Shown in pieces: positions 26,232 through 35,300 of a stretch of DNA of 64,000 bases. Position numbers and translations under genes: made by a program. Each line of letters begins with the position of its first letter. The first letter of the stretch is position 1. The notes under the pieces were generated by a model. It made no database searches and was not told the origin of the DNA. It saw only the letters and a program-made list of their open reading frames with translations. The DNA is from CAXBNB01 sp965267535. GTDB taxonomy: Bacteria > Bacteroidota > Bacteroidia > Cytophagales > Cyclobacteriaceae. The stretch covers positions 186,001-250,000 of the forward strand of contig OZ254082.1 of the NCBI GenBank assembly GCA_965267535.1, given 5' to 3'.

Positions 26232-27509
26232 TTATTTTTTCACCTTATCGGGTTGCGCTTCCAGATTAAATAAGTCGTTGAGTACGTCGATCAGTGACTC
26301 TGCTTCACCCCTTTTGCAGGCTGCTTTTAGTTGTAGCACAGGCAATTTGATGATTTTTTGTACCATGCTTTTGGTCACTTTGTCGAGTATCTCCGTTTCC
26401 TTATCGTTCAGCCCTTTTTTCATATAGCGGGCAAGCTCACCCTGCCGGATTTCTTCCAGTGCGTTGTTGAGCTTATTGATCACGGGAGACACTTCCATTT
26501 CTTTAGACCACTTGCCAAATTCGGCCATGGCGTCTTTGATGATGGCCTTTACATCGGGAATAGCGGCCAGCCTTCTTTCCAGTGCCTGCGATGCTTTGCT
26601 TTGAATACTGTCTATGTTGTACAGTAGCATGCCGGGTATCTCCTCTATGTTGTTTTCTATACTGCGCGGTACAGAAAGGTCGAAGAGGTACTTGTGGCTA
26701 TGCACCGGCTTGTCGGCAAAGAGCGCCTTATTTATGATAGGCTGATCAGCAGCTACAGACGATATGATTACGTCGAATTCTACTGCCTTATCAGCAAAAG
26801 AGGCAAATGGCAGGGTAGTAAAGCCACACTCTGCAGCCAGAGCTTCTGCTTTTTCCTGGGTGCGGTTGCAAATCACCACCTCTTTGGTTTTGATGTTTTC
26901 AAGATTGCGGCATACGTCTTCGCCGATTTCACCCAATCCCAGCACCAGTATTTTGGGGCATTCGAGGTTAACGGTCAGTTCATTTACCAAATCTACAGTG
27001 GCATAGGATACCGAAGCAGCTCCATCCCGGAAAGTGGTTTCCTGCACTACACGCTTGTTGGTAAAGAAGATGGTGTGCATGAGTCGGTGCAAAAACGGAC
27101 CGGCCATGTTTTCATCTGCTGACCACTGGTAAGCATTTTTCACCTGATTGATGATCTGCAAGTCGCCTACCACCTGAGCTTCCAGCCCTATCGATACATT
27201 GAAGAGGTGCTGAACGGTTTCTTCATAGGTGTTGTACCGGATAACGTACTGATCAAAATTTTCAATGTTTTTGATATTTCTTTCCAGACCGATCAACTTA
27301 ATGATCTCCTCAGTAGCGTCTGAGGCAGAAGAATAATAAATCTCGGTGCGGTTGCAGGTCGATACTATCATGGCTTCAGCTATATCAGTAAAGTCGCTGA
27401 AGTGGCGCAGCATCCTCTTGGAGGCCTGTTCGTCGAAGGCTACCATCTCCCTCACTTCGAGGGGGGCATGCTTAAAAGAAAGGCTTATCGCTTTGAAGTT
27501 ATTGTGCAT
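26232..27509 (-). CDS. hemA: Glutamyl-tRNA reductase
   Basis: 425 residues, normal length. It reduces glutamyl-tRNA(Glu) to glutamate-1-semialdehyde with NADPH, the first committed step of C5-pathway haem synthesis. The catalytic Cys52 sits in IVSTCNRTEIYY; the substrate-binding segment EAQVVGDLQIINQVK follows, then the NADPH Rossmann motif VLGLGEIGEDV, VICNRTQEKA and the C-terminal dimerisation helices. The start ATG gives the expected N-terminus (FKAISLSFKHAPLEVRE). Confidence 0.95.
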   Translation of the reverse strand: MHNNFKAISLSFKHAPLEVREMVAFDEQASKRMLRHFSDFTDIAEAMIVSTCNRTEIYYSSASDATEEIIKLIGLERNIKNIENFDQYVIRYNTYEETVQHLFNVSIGLEAQVVGDLQIINQVKNAYQWSADENMAGPFLHRLMHTIFFTNKRVVQETTFRDGAASVSYATVDLVNELTVNLECPKILVLGLGEIGEDVCRNLENIKTKEVVICNRTQEKAEALAAECGFTTLPFASFADKAVEFDVIISSVAADQPIINKALFADKPVHSHKYLFDLSVPRSIENNIEEIPGMLLYNIDSIQSKASQALERRLAAIPDVKAIIKDAMAEFGKWSKEMEVSPVINKLNNALEEIRQGELARYMKKGLNDKETEILDKVTKSMVQKIIKLPVLQLKAACKRGEAESLIDVLNDLFNLEAQPDKVKK

Positions 27510-27527
27510 AGAAATATCAAATGGTGT

Positions 27528-27536
27528 GCAAAATTA
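27528..27536 (-). promoter_or_regulatory. hemA -7 element (TAATTTTGC)
   Basis: On the minus strand 27536-27528 reads TAATTTTGC, a perfect TAnnTTTGC, 18 bases before the hemA start. No clear -33 TTG is visible. Confidence 0.45.
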
Positions 27537-27597
27537 ATTTAAAAACATAAAAATACAGACGATGGCTCCATTTTATCTGTGCTTTTTCCCTGACTTT

Positions 27598-27617
27598 AGT
27601 CAGTGTGGAGACTGACT
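27598..27617. other. Dyad/hairpin in hemA-guaB intergenic region
   Basis: AGTCAGT (27598-27604) and ACTGACT (27611-27617) are perfect complements around GTGGAG. It lies between two divergent promoters, so an operator or a short 5' leader hairpin is more likely than a terminator. Nothing else gene-like is seen in 27510-27899 apart from the two promoters. Confidence 0.35.
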
Positions 27618-27836
27618 TTTGCTATGTAGTGGCACACCCGTACACCCAAAGTCCTTCTCTCGTCTCGTTTTTCACAATAATCAAAAGTAATGCCTCCTTT
27701 TGTCGCATGACAAATAATGAATGATATTTTCACCTTAAATACCAATAAGTACACTTGCCTGCACGGCATCTGACGCTTTTAGAGAAAGCTTTGTGCAGGG
27801 GAGAAAATAAAAAGGGCAAAAAATATTTCCCGAGCG

Positions 27837-27871
27837 TTTGACTATTTATCCGATTATGTTCCCTAATTTTG
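27837..27871 (+). promoter_or_regulatory. Predicted guaB promoter
   Basis: The -33 box TTTG (27837-27840) and the -7 box TAATTTTG (27864-27871, followed by C) match the Bacteroidota consensus with a 23-base spacer. The guaB ATG is 28 bases further on. Confidence 0.6.
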
Positions 27872-27899
27872 CCACGCAAATAATCATACTTATTTGCAC

Positions 27900-29369
27900 A
27901 TGCATTTCGATAATTCCAAACTCGTTTTTGAAGCCCTCACGTACGACGATGTGTTGTTGCTTCCCGGTTATTCAGAGGTTTTACCCCGCGATACCGACAC
28001 ATCTACCAAGCTCACAAAAAACATTACGCTAAATATTCCTTTGGTTTCTGCCGCTATGGATACGGTTACCGAAGCGGAGCTGGCGATATCTATGGCACTG
28101 GAAGGTGGCCTGGGTTTTATTCACAAAAATATGACAGCCGAAAAGCAGGCTGCCGAAGTGCGCAAAGTGAAGCGCTCGCAAAGTGGTATGATCCTCGATC
28201 CGGTAACGCTGAAGGTAGAAGCCAAAGTAGCAGATGCACTCAAAGCCATGCGAGAGTACAATATAGGCGGTATCCCGGTGGTAGACGATACCAACAAACT
28301 GATCGGTATAGTGACCAACAGGGACTTGCGGTTTCAGAAAAACATGCGCCAGCCTGTAAGCGAGATCATGACAAAAGACAAGGTCGTTACTGCTACTGAT
28401 GGAGTGGGACTGGCCGAAGCAGAAGACATTCTTCAGGAATACAAAATCGAAAAACTACCGATCGTAGATGCTGACGGCAAGTTGACAGGATTGATTACAT
28501 ACAAGGACATTCTAAAAAACAAAGACAAACCCAATGCATGTAAAGACGAATTTGGTCGTTTGCGTGTAGGTGCTGCTGTAGGCGTTACGCCTGACATCAT
28601 CGATCGGGTAACCCTGCTGGTCAATGCAGGTGTCGATGTTATATCTATCGATACGGCTCATGGCCATTCTAAAGGAGTGATTGATACGTGCAAAAAAGTG
28701 AAAGCTGAATTTCCTGATCTGGACGTAATAGTAGGCAATATAGCCACTGCAGAGGCAGCCGTAGCGTTGGCCGATGCAGGTGCTGATGCTATCAAAGTGG
28801 GAGTTGGCCCGGGAAGTATATGCACAACCCGAATAATAGCCGGAGTAGGTATGCCACAGCTTTCGGCGGTATACGAGGCAGTAAAGGCCGTAGAGGGCCG
28901 AGGGGTGCCAATAATCGCCGACGGGGGTATCCGTTTTTCAGGAGATTTGGTAAAAGCGGTAGCAGCGGGAGCCAGCTCTATTATGATAGGATCGCTGCTG
29001 GCAGGTACGGAAGAAGCACCCGGCGAGGTAATTATTTATGAAGGAAGAAAGTTTAAATCGTATCGAGGTATGGGATCTGTAGAGGCTATGGAAGATGGGT
29101 CCAAAGACAGGTACTTTCAGGATGCTGAAGATGATGTAAAAAAACTGGTACCGGAGGGTATAGTTGGGCGTGTGCCATACAAAGGGTTGGTGTCAGAAGT
29201 GCTTTATCAGCTTACAGGAGGTCTGAAAGCCGGCATGGGATACTGCGGAGCAGCCACAGTAGAGGATTTGAAAAAAGCAAAATTTGTGAAAATCACAGCG
29301 TCAGGATCAAAAGAAAGCCATCCGCACGATATATTCATTACCAGAGAAGCACCCAACTACTCGAGGTAA
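27900..29369 (+). CDS. guaB: IMP dehydrogenase
   Basis: 489 residues from the ATG at 27900; a TTG lies two codons earlier. It oxidises IMP to XMP with NAD, the first step of GMP synthesis. The TIM barrel begins EALTYDDVLLLPGYSEV; two CBS domains are inserted at about 90-205; the catalytic loop GPGSICTTR has Cys near 308; the flap motif GMGSVEAM and the IMP-binding DGGIRFSGD follow. Length and order are typical. A strong terminator follows the stop. Confidence 0.96.
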   Translation: MHFDNSKLVFEALTYDDVLLLPGYSEVLPRDTDTSTKLTKNITLNIPLVSAAMDTVTEAELAISMALEGGLGFIHKNMTAEKQAAEVRKVKRSQSGMILDPVTLKVEAKVADALKAMREYNIGGIPVVDDTNKLIGIVTNRDLRFQKNMRQPVSEIMTKDKVVTATDGVGLAEAEDILQEYKIEKLPIVDADGKLTGLITYKDILKNKDKPNACKDEFGRLRVGAAVGVTPDIIDRVTLLVNAGVDVISIDTAHGHSKGVIDTCKKVKAEFPDLDVIVGNIATAEAAVALADAGADAIKVGVGPGSICTTRIIAGVGMPQLSAVYEAVKAVEGRGVPIIADGGIRFSGDLVKAVAAGASSIMIGSLLAGTEEAPGEVIIYEGRKFKSYRGMGSVEAMEDGSKDRYFQDAEDDVKKLVPEGIVGRVPYKGLVSEVLYQLTGGLKAGMGYCGAATVEDLKKAKFVKITASGSKESHPHDIFITREAPNYSR

Positions 29370-29396
29370 AGAAAGATAAAAAACGCATGACAATCG

Positions 29397-29432
29397 AAAG
29401 CCATTTCTTTACTGATAAGAAATGGCTTTTTT
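29397..29432 (+). terminator. Rho-independent terminator after guaB
   Basis: AAAGCCATTTCTT (29397-29409) pairs perfectly with AAGAAATGGCTTT (29417-29429) around a 7-base loop and runs into TTTTTT. Confidence 0.85.
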
Positions 29433-29486
29433 GATGTATTGCATAAAAAGCAACAAAGGAAAATGCAATAATTTCTGTGGCGCAAT

Positions 29487-29494
29487 TAAATTTG
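29487..29494 (+). promoter_or_regulatory. -7 element (TAAATTTG) of the kinase operon
   Basis: An exact TAnnTTTG match lies 43 bases upstream of the third TPR kinase. No -33 TTG at normal distance was found. Confidence 0.4.
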
Positions 29495-29537
29495 AGTCGT
29501 AGCTTTTCCTGACACATTAACCCGCTTAAATAAAAAC

Positions 29538-31484
29538 ATGAAAAGAAACCGGTTATGGGAGCATTTGGCTCTATCTCTGCTATTTTTCATTTGTATAGGA
29601 CACGACGGCCACAGTCAGGCCAATACCTACCGTACCAAGGCAGACAGCATGCTACAAGTGCTGGCAGAGAAGCCGGGCGATACGGTGATTTTTCAGGTTG
29701 GCATTAATCTTTCGGAGCAGTTTCTGCAATTGGGCAAAGTAGACTCAGCCCTCATTTATGCCCGCATGGCCTTCGACATGAGCAATAAGCTCAACTACCG
29801 AAGACACTCGGCATACCGGCAAATGGGGTATACACTGTCGCGCATGGATAAAGACAAAGAAGCATTGCCTTACTTGTGGAAAGGCAGAGAACTGGCCCGG
29901 GCAGCAGGAGATTCGTTGCAATGGTGCTATATACTGACCCACCTGGCCAATAGCTATGTGAGAAATACCTACGATAGCGCTATACACTACAGTACGGAAG
30001 CTTTGAAAGTGGCAGTGTTGCCAAAGCAGAAAGTATACAACTACCGAACCTTGGGGCTGGTCTATTACTATACCGATCAGCTGGATCGGGCTATTGCTAC
30101 TCAGCTTGAAGCCATAGACTATGCGAAAAAGAATGCCAGTGAACAGCATCTGATGGATTTGTACAGCCATCTGGCGGGGTTTTATTTTTATGCGGGAAAA
30201 CTGGACTCAGCTACATATATATACCAGCAACTCTACGATTATCACGATAAAAACAAGGATATCAAGGAGATGCTGCAGGTTATGGGCAATTTGGCTAGTG
30301 TGGCTTTCAGCAAAGGCAGGCATAAAGAAGCCGTAGACAAAAACCTGCAGGTGTTGAACCTGGCTCGTGAGCATGGGATGACCCGAAGGGATAACAGCAT
30401 GGTGTTTATAAATCTGTCGCATAATTTGCGTATGATGGGCCATCTTCGAAAAGCCTACACCTACCTGGATTCGGCAGAGCAGATTGTTTGGCACAACAAA
30501 AGCAATAAGGGAATAGAAAGTTGTTTTAAAGAACGGTATCGCATAGACTCTACGGCCGGAAATACTGCACAGATGGCTACTACACTGAGGCAATTTATGG
30601 CCTACAAAGATTCGGTACAAAAGAAAGAAAACAAGCAATATGTGGCGGAGTTGCAAACCCAATACGAAACCGAGAAAAAAGACCAAAAAATAAAATCACT
30701 AAGTCAGCAGGCCGAAATACAGGCACTCACGATCAGCAAGCAAAACAACCAGATAGTGGCATCAGTAGCAGTCGCGCTTACACTGCTCATGGGGGGCTAT
30801 GTTTACTACAGGCAGTCGAACATCAAAAAAGAACGGGCAGCTGCGGAAGTCGAGCAGCGCTTTTTGCGTTCTCAGCTCAACCCGCATTTTGTGTTCAACT
30901 CCATGGGGGCTATTCAGCAGTACCTGCTTACAAACAGCGCGGAGGACGCCAGCTATTACATGGGTATTTTCAGTACCCTTATGCGTCAGATACTTGAAAA
31001 CTCGAGGCGTGAGTTTATTACTTTGGCAGAAGAGATGGATATGCTGCGCAATTACCTGCAATTGCAGCAAATGCGATTTCAGCATCAGTTTAGCTTTCAG
31101 CTGGAAGTAGACGAAGATATAGATGAGGATTACACAGGAGTGCCACCTATGTTTGCCCAGCCGTTTATAGAAAATGCACTTGAGCACGGTCTTTTTCGAA
31201 ATAAAAACCATGAAAATAAGGTCACGATCGCCTTCAGGCCGGCAGGCAATGGATTGATGGAACTAATCATAGAAGATACCGGTGTGGGCATGGAAGTAGC
31301 GGTGAAATCTCAGGATGGCCACAGGTCGCTGGCCAAAGTGATAACACAGGAGAGATTGAACCTGATGAAAACCCAGGGGTCTGAAAAAATAGGTATGATT
31401 GCCGGCAATGTGATGGGGCAAGCCGGTGCAATAAAAGGATACCGGGTAAATTTGACACTGCCTACTAAGCTAATGACAGCCTGA
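29538..31484 (+). CDS. TPR-containing LytS/YehU-type sensor histidine kinase (copy 3)
   Basis: 648 residues: signal peptide (1-27, HSQ), TPR sensor to about 360, coiled coil (YVAELQTQYETEKKDQKIK), a membrane helix at about 405-425 and the PF06580 kinase core with LNPHF (His near 450), FIENALEHG and DTGVGM. It is paralogous to copies 1 and 2 but not nearly identical. Its stop overlaps the start of the LytTR regulator by one base (ATGA), so the two are translationally coupled. The pair precedes a second T9SS adhesin. Confidence 0.9.
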   Translation: MKRNRLWEHLALSLLFFICIGHDGHSQANTYRTKADSMLQVLAEKPGDTVIFQVGINLSEQFLQLGKVDSALIYARMAFDMSNKLNYRRHSAYRQMGYTLSRMDKDKEALPYLWKGRELARAAGDSLQWCYILTHLANSYVRNTYDSAIHYSTEALKVAVLPKQKVYNYRTLGLVYYYTDQLDRAIATQLEAIDYAKKNASEQHLMDLYSHLAGFYFYAGKLDSATYIYQQLYDYHDKNKDIKEMLQVMGNLASVAFSKGRHKEAVDKNLQVLNLAREHGMTRRDNSMVFINLSHNLRMMGHLRKAYTYLDSAEQIVWHNKSNKGIESCFKERYRIDSTAGNTAQMATTLRQFMAYKDSVQKKENKQYVAELQTQYETEKKDQKIKSLSQQAEIQALTISKQNNQIVASVAVALTLLMGGYVYYRQSNIKKERAAAEVEQRFLRSQLNPHFVFNSMGAIQQYLLTNSAEDASYYMGIFSTLMRQILENSRREFITLAEEMDMLRNYLQLQQMRFQHQFSFQLEVDEDIDEDYTGVPPMFAQPFIENALEHGLFRNKNHENKVTIAFRPAGNGLMELIIEDTGVGMEVAVKSQDGHRSLAKVITQERLNLMKTQGSEKIGMIAGNVMGQAGAIKGYRVNLTLPTKLMTA

Positions 31485-32230
31485 TGATAGAGAAGATACT
31501 GATAGTAGATGACGAACCCAATGCCAGAGCGATAGTGGCTGGCTTTTTGAAAAGGAAGGTACCCGGGGCGGAATTACTGGAGGCATCTGGTGTGGAAGAA
31601 GCACTGAATGTGTTGGAAAACAATTCGGTTGACCTGGCTATGCTAGACATTAACCTCGGTGAGGATACCAGTTTTGATTTGCTCAACCGAATAGGGTTAG
31701 ATGCGATCGATTTTAAAATCATTTTTATCTCAGCATACAACCAATATGCGATAACGGCCTTTAAATTCAGCGCCATCGATTACCTGCTCAAACCTATCAA
31801 TCCTTTTGAATTTGAGGCAGCTTTGGATCGGGCCATGCAAAGTATGGTGCAAACCGGCGAGCAGCTCAACCTGCTGTCGGATGGTATGCAAAAGCAGCAA
31901 AAACAATTCGATAAAATTGTATTGAGGGGGCATGAAAAAATTCAATTGGTAGCACCCGATGAGATTGTATACTGCCAGTCAGACAACAATTATACTACCT
32001 TTTACCTGACCGACAATACTACAGTAATAGTATCGCAGACGCTAAAGGAATACGATCAGCTGCTTCGGCCCCTGGGTTTTTTTCGCACACATCGCTCATA
32101 CCTGATCAACTTAAACCACCTGCGCTTGTACGATAAACGAGAAGGCGGATCGGTACAACTCAGAAATGGTGTAACCCTGCCCTTAGCCAGAGGAAAGAAA
32201 GAAGCACTTTTGTCTATTATAGAAGGTTGA
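31484..32230 (+). CDS. LytTR-family response regulator
   Basis: 248 residues. The receiver has the acidic residues of LIVDDE, phospho-Asp55 in LAMLDINLGED and Lys in DYLLKPI. The C-terminal LytTR domain has SDNNYTTFYL and FFRTHRSYLINL. It is a paralogue of the regulator at 6866. It is coupled to its kinase by a one-base overlap and followed 125 bases later by the 1950-residue adhesin gene, its probable target. Confidence 0.93.
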   Translation: MIEKILIVDDEPNARAIVAGFLKRKVPGAELLEASGVEEALNVLENNSVDLAMLDINLGEDTSFDLLNRIGLDAIDFKIIFISAYNQYAITAFKFSAIDYLLKPINPFEFEAALDRAMQSMVQTGEQLNLLSDGMQKQQKQFDKIVLRGHEKIQLVAPDEIVYCQSDNNYTTFYLTDNTTVIVSQTLKEYDQLLRPLGFFRTHRSYLINLNHLRLYDKREGGSVQLRNGVTLPLARGKKEALLSIIEG

Positions 32231-32355
32231 CCGATTTCATTCGCTCATTTCAGCCTACCATTTACCCTCGCACAGTGCTATTTACTCATTAGCTAAAATA
32301 ATACGGTTAGCAAATAAGACTTTCGTAGTGATTTTAAATACAATCTAATTTCACT

Positions 32356-35300
32356 ATGAATAATAAAGTACTAATTACATTACTGCTAAGCACCCTGTTT
32401 CTGCCTCGGCTGATATGGGCCCAGGGGTGCGCCACCCAACAGGGAACTGGCGGATCTACTGTTTTTTCTACCAGTGCCACTCAGTCAGTGGGACAGACCT
32501 TCAAAGCTTGTCAAACCGGAAAGCTGGAGTCTATTACTTTCTATGGAGCGTACGGATCTCCCAATATGCAGGTACAGATTCTCAGTGGCAGTACTACGGG
32601 TACACCGTTGGCTTCTGTCTCACATAAGCTGACCAGTGGAGCAAATACGATAGACCTGTCGGCTTACAATATTCAGGTAACGGGAGGCAGTACCTATGCT
32701 TTTCGGTTAAATGCCGGATCTAATCGGTATGACCTGGAAGCCAGTGGAGGAAACACATACGGAGGCGGATCTGCATATAATGGAAACATTGCAGTGAGTA
32801 AAGACCTTCGCTTTTCAGCTGATGTAAGTCTGGATTTTGATCCGGGAGAAGATTGTACACTTACTCAAAACACCGGAGGGAGCAATTTGCTCTATCAGGG
32901 ATCCTCGTCTTACGCTATTGGTCAGACGTTTATTGCCTGCCAGACTGGTCAGTGGAAATCACTGACGTTTTATGTGCCCGCAGGCGGTTTGCCTACTGCT
33001 ACTCTCACACTTCGCGACGGAGATTTGTCCGGTCCTGTGCTGGAGTATGTTACACACAACCTTAAGTATGGTGCCAATACAATAGATCTGACCAGCTATG
33101 GGATAAATGTAGTGCAAGGTCAGATGTATACGTTTGAAATGAAAGCGGGCAACAATCAATTCAGGATAGATTGGTCTACTGCCGATGCTTATTCGCCGGG
33201 AGATGCCTGGAAACGATCACCCATGGGGGCAACTGCACAAGCTGGTGATGTTCGGTTTGCTGTATCTATAGGTTGCCCACCATTGTCGGCCGAAAACTTC
33301 GACAGCTACACCATCAGTGGCCAGGAGCTGCCAAACTGCTGGATAACGAATGCACCATCGGAAATATACATGGCAGAAACAGTGGGCACAGGAGCCTCAA
33401 ATGCGCTGGTATACCGATCGGCTGCTACTACCGAAACGTCGTATGTGGTAATGCCCTACATAGAAAACCTGAATACCAAAGTGCTGCAAATGAATGTGAG
33501 TGCTGCCGATGGAGCAGGAACAGGCCCATCAAACGGCACCATCCATGTGTATCAGACTACATCGGGGGATCCTGCAGATGCATCTGCCGATGTATTGATA
33601 AAAACGATAACACTACCAAGCAATGCGACGGCCAGCTTGGAAAAAATAAATTTTTCACAACAACCAAATACCGCTAGCCAGGGAGAGTATATCAAGCTGG
33701 GTTTTGTTGCGCCACACGGTAATGTAATGTCGTCTCTCATAGTGGATGATGTAGAATTGGTCGCCAACACAGCTCCTACCGATATCACACTCTCTGCTAC
33801 GGCGGTAGATGAAAACGAACCGGCAGGTACTGTGGTAGGCACACTGTCTACTACCGACCCTACCAGCGGAGATACCTTTACTTACAGTGTGAGTGGAGTT
33901 GACGCTGCTACTTTTACAGTGAATGGTAACCAGCTGGAAACGACAGCTGTGCTGGATTACGAAACTCAAAATACATTTAATATCACCATAACCGTTGAAG
34001 ACCAGACTGGGCAGACTTATGCCAAGGATTTTGTCATAACGGCTAACGACAGACTCGACCTGGGGCCTGATGGTTTGGTGGCCAGCTACCCGTTTACCAA
34101 CGGAGACCTTACCGACACTCAGGGTAACGTGACGGCAGTGCTATACAATAACCCCACACCGGGCAAAGACCGCTTTGATCAGGATAATCATGCCTATGCA
34201 ACTCAGCCCTCAGGCGAGCATTACCTGCGAATACCGGATCCGGTTGTGGATATTACACAGGACTTTGCTATCAACTTCTGGTTTAACGTAGCTGCTACAA
34301 GCAACAGCCACCAATACATAATAGATAGCCGCCATGCCGATCAGGGCGGAGAAGTGGGAGGACTGTCTGTATTAGTACAATCGGACAGAAAGATTCATGT
34401 GGCCACATACAAAGCCGCTGGTGGATTTTCCAATACGGGTTCTGCCAGCTCCAACGAAACGGTTTCATTAAACGAATGGTATATGGGTACGCTGGTAAGT
34501 GAATCCGGTATACTGAAGTTTTACCTGGACGGACAGGAAGTAATATCATTTACCCCATCGCAATGGGATAACGGTACACACTGGGCTGTGGGTGCTATCG
34601 AACAATCGTATTCCAACCGCCACTTAAAAAGGATACTGAACGGAAAGGTGGATGATATATCTTTCTTCGCTCAGGCTATCACCGAAACCAAAATACAGGA
34701 CTTGTTTAGCGAAAACGGCTTTAATAAAAATGAAGCACCTACTGACCTGGCTCTCTCGGCTACTTCGGTAGATGAAAATGTAGCGGTGGGCACTACTATT
34801 GGTACTTTTTCCAGCACAGACAGTAACGCACAGGACACCCATACCTACAGCCTTACAGGCGATGATGCCGCTTTGTTTGCTGTAGATGGGGAGCTGTTGA
34901 AAACAGCTGCAGCGATCGATTACGAAACCAAATCCTCTTTTGCCATTACGGTTACTACTACAGACAACTATGGCGCTGCTTTTAGTAAAAACCTAACCAT
35001 TACGGCTAATAATGTGAATGAAGCACCCGCTTCTATCACGCTAAGCAACGCTAGTGTAGAAGAAGATATGCCTGTAAATACAGTGGTAGGCAACCTCTCT
35101 GCAACAGACCCTGATGCCGGCGATACGTTTACATACACTGTGTCGGGTACAGACTTTATTGCAGATGGCAATGAGCTGAAAACCAACAGAGTGTTTGATT
35201 TTGAAAGTGTGAACAGCTTTAGCATAACCGTAACGGTAGCCGATGCGGGAGGACTAACATTCGACAAGTCTTTTACTATACACATCGAAAATGGATTTGT

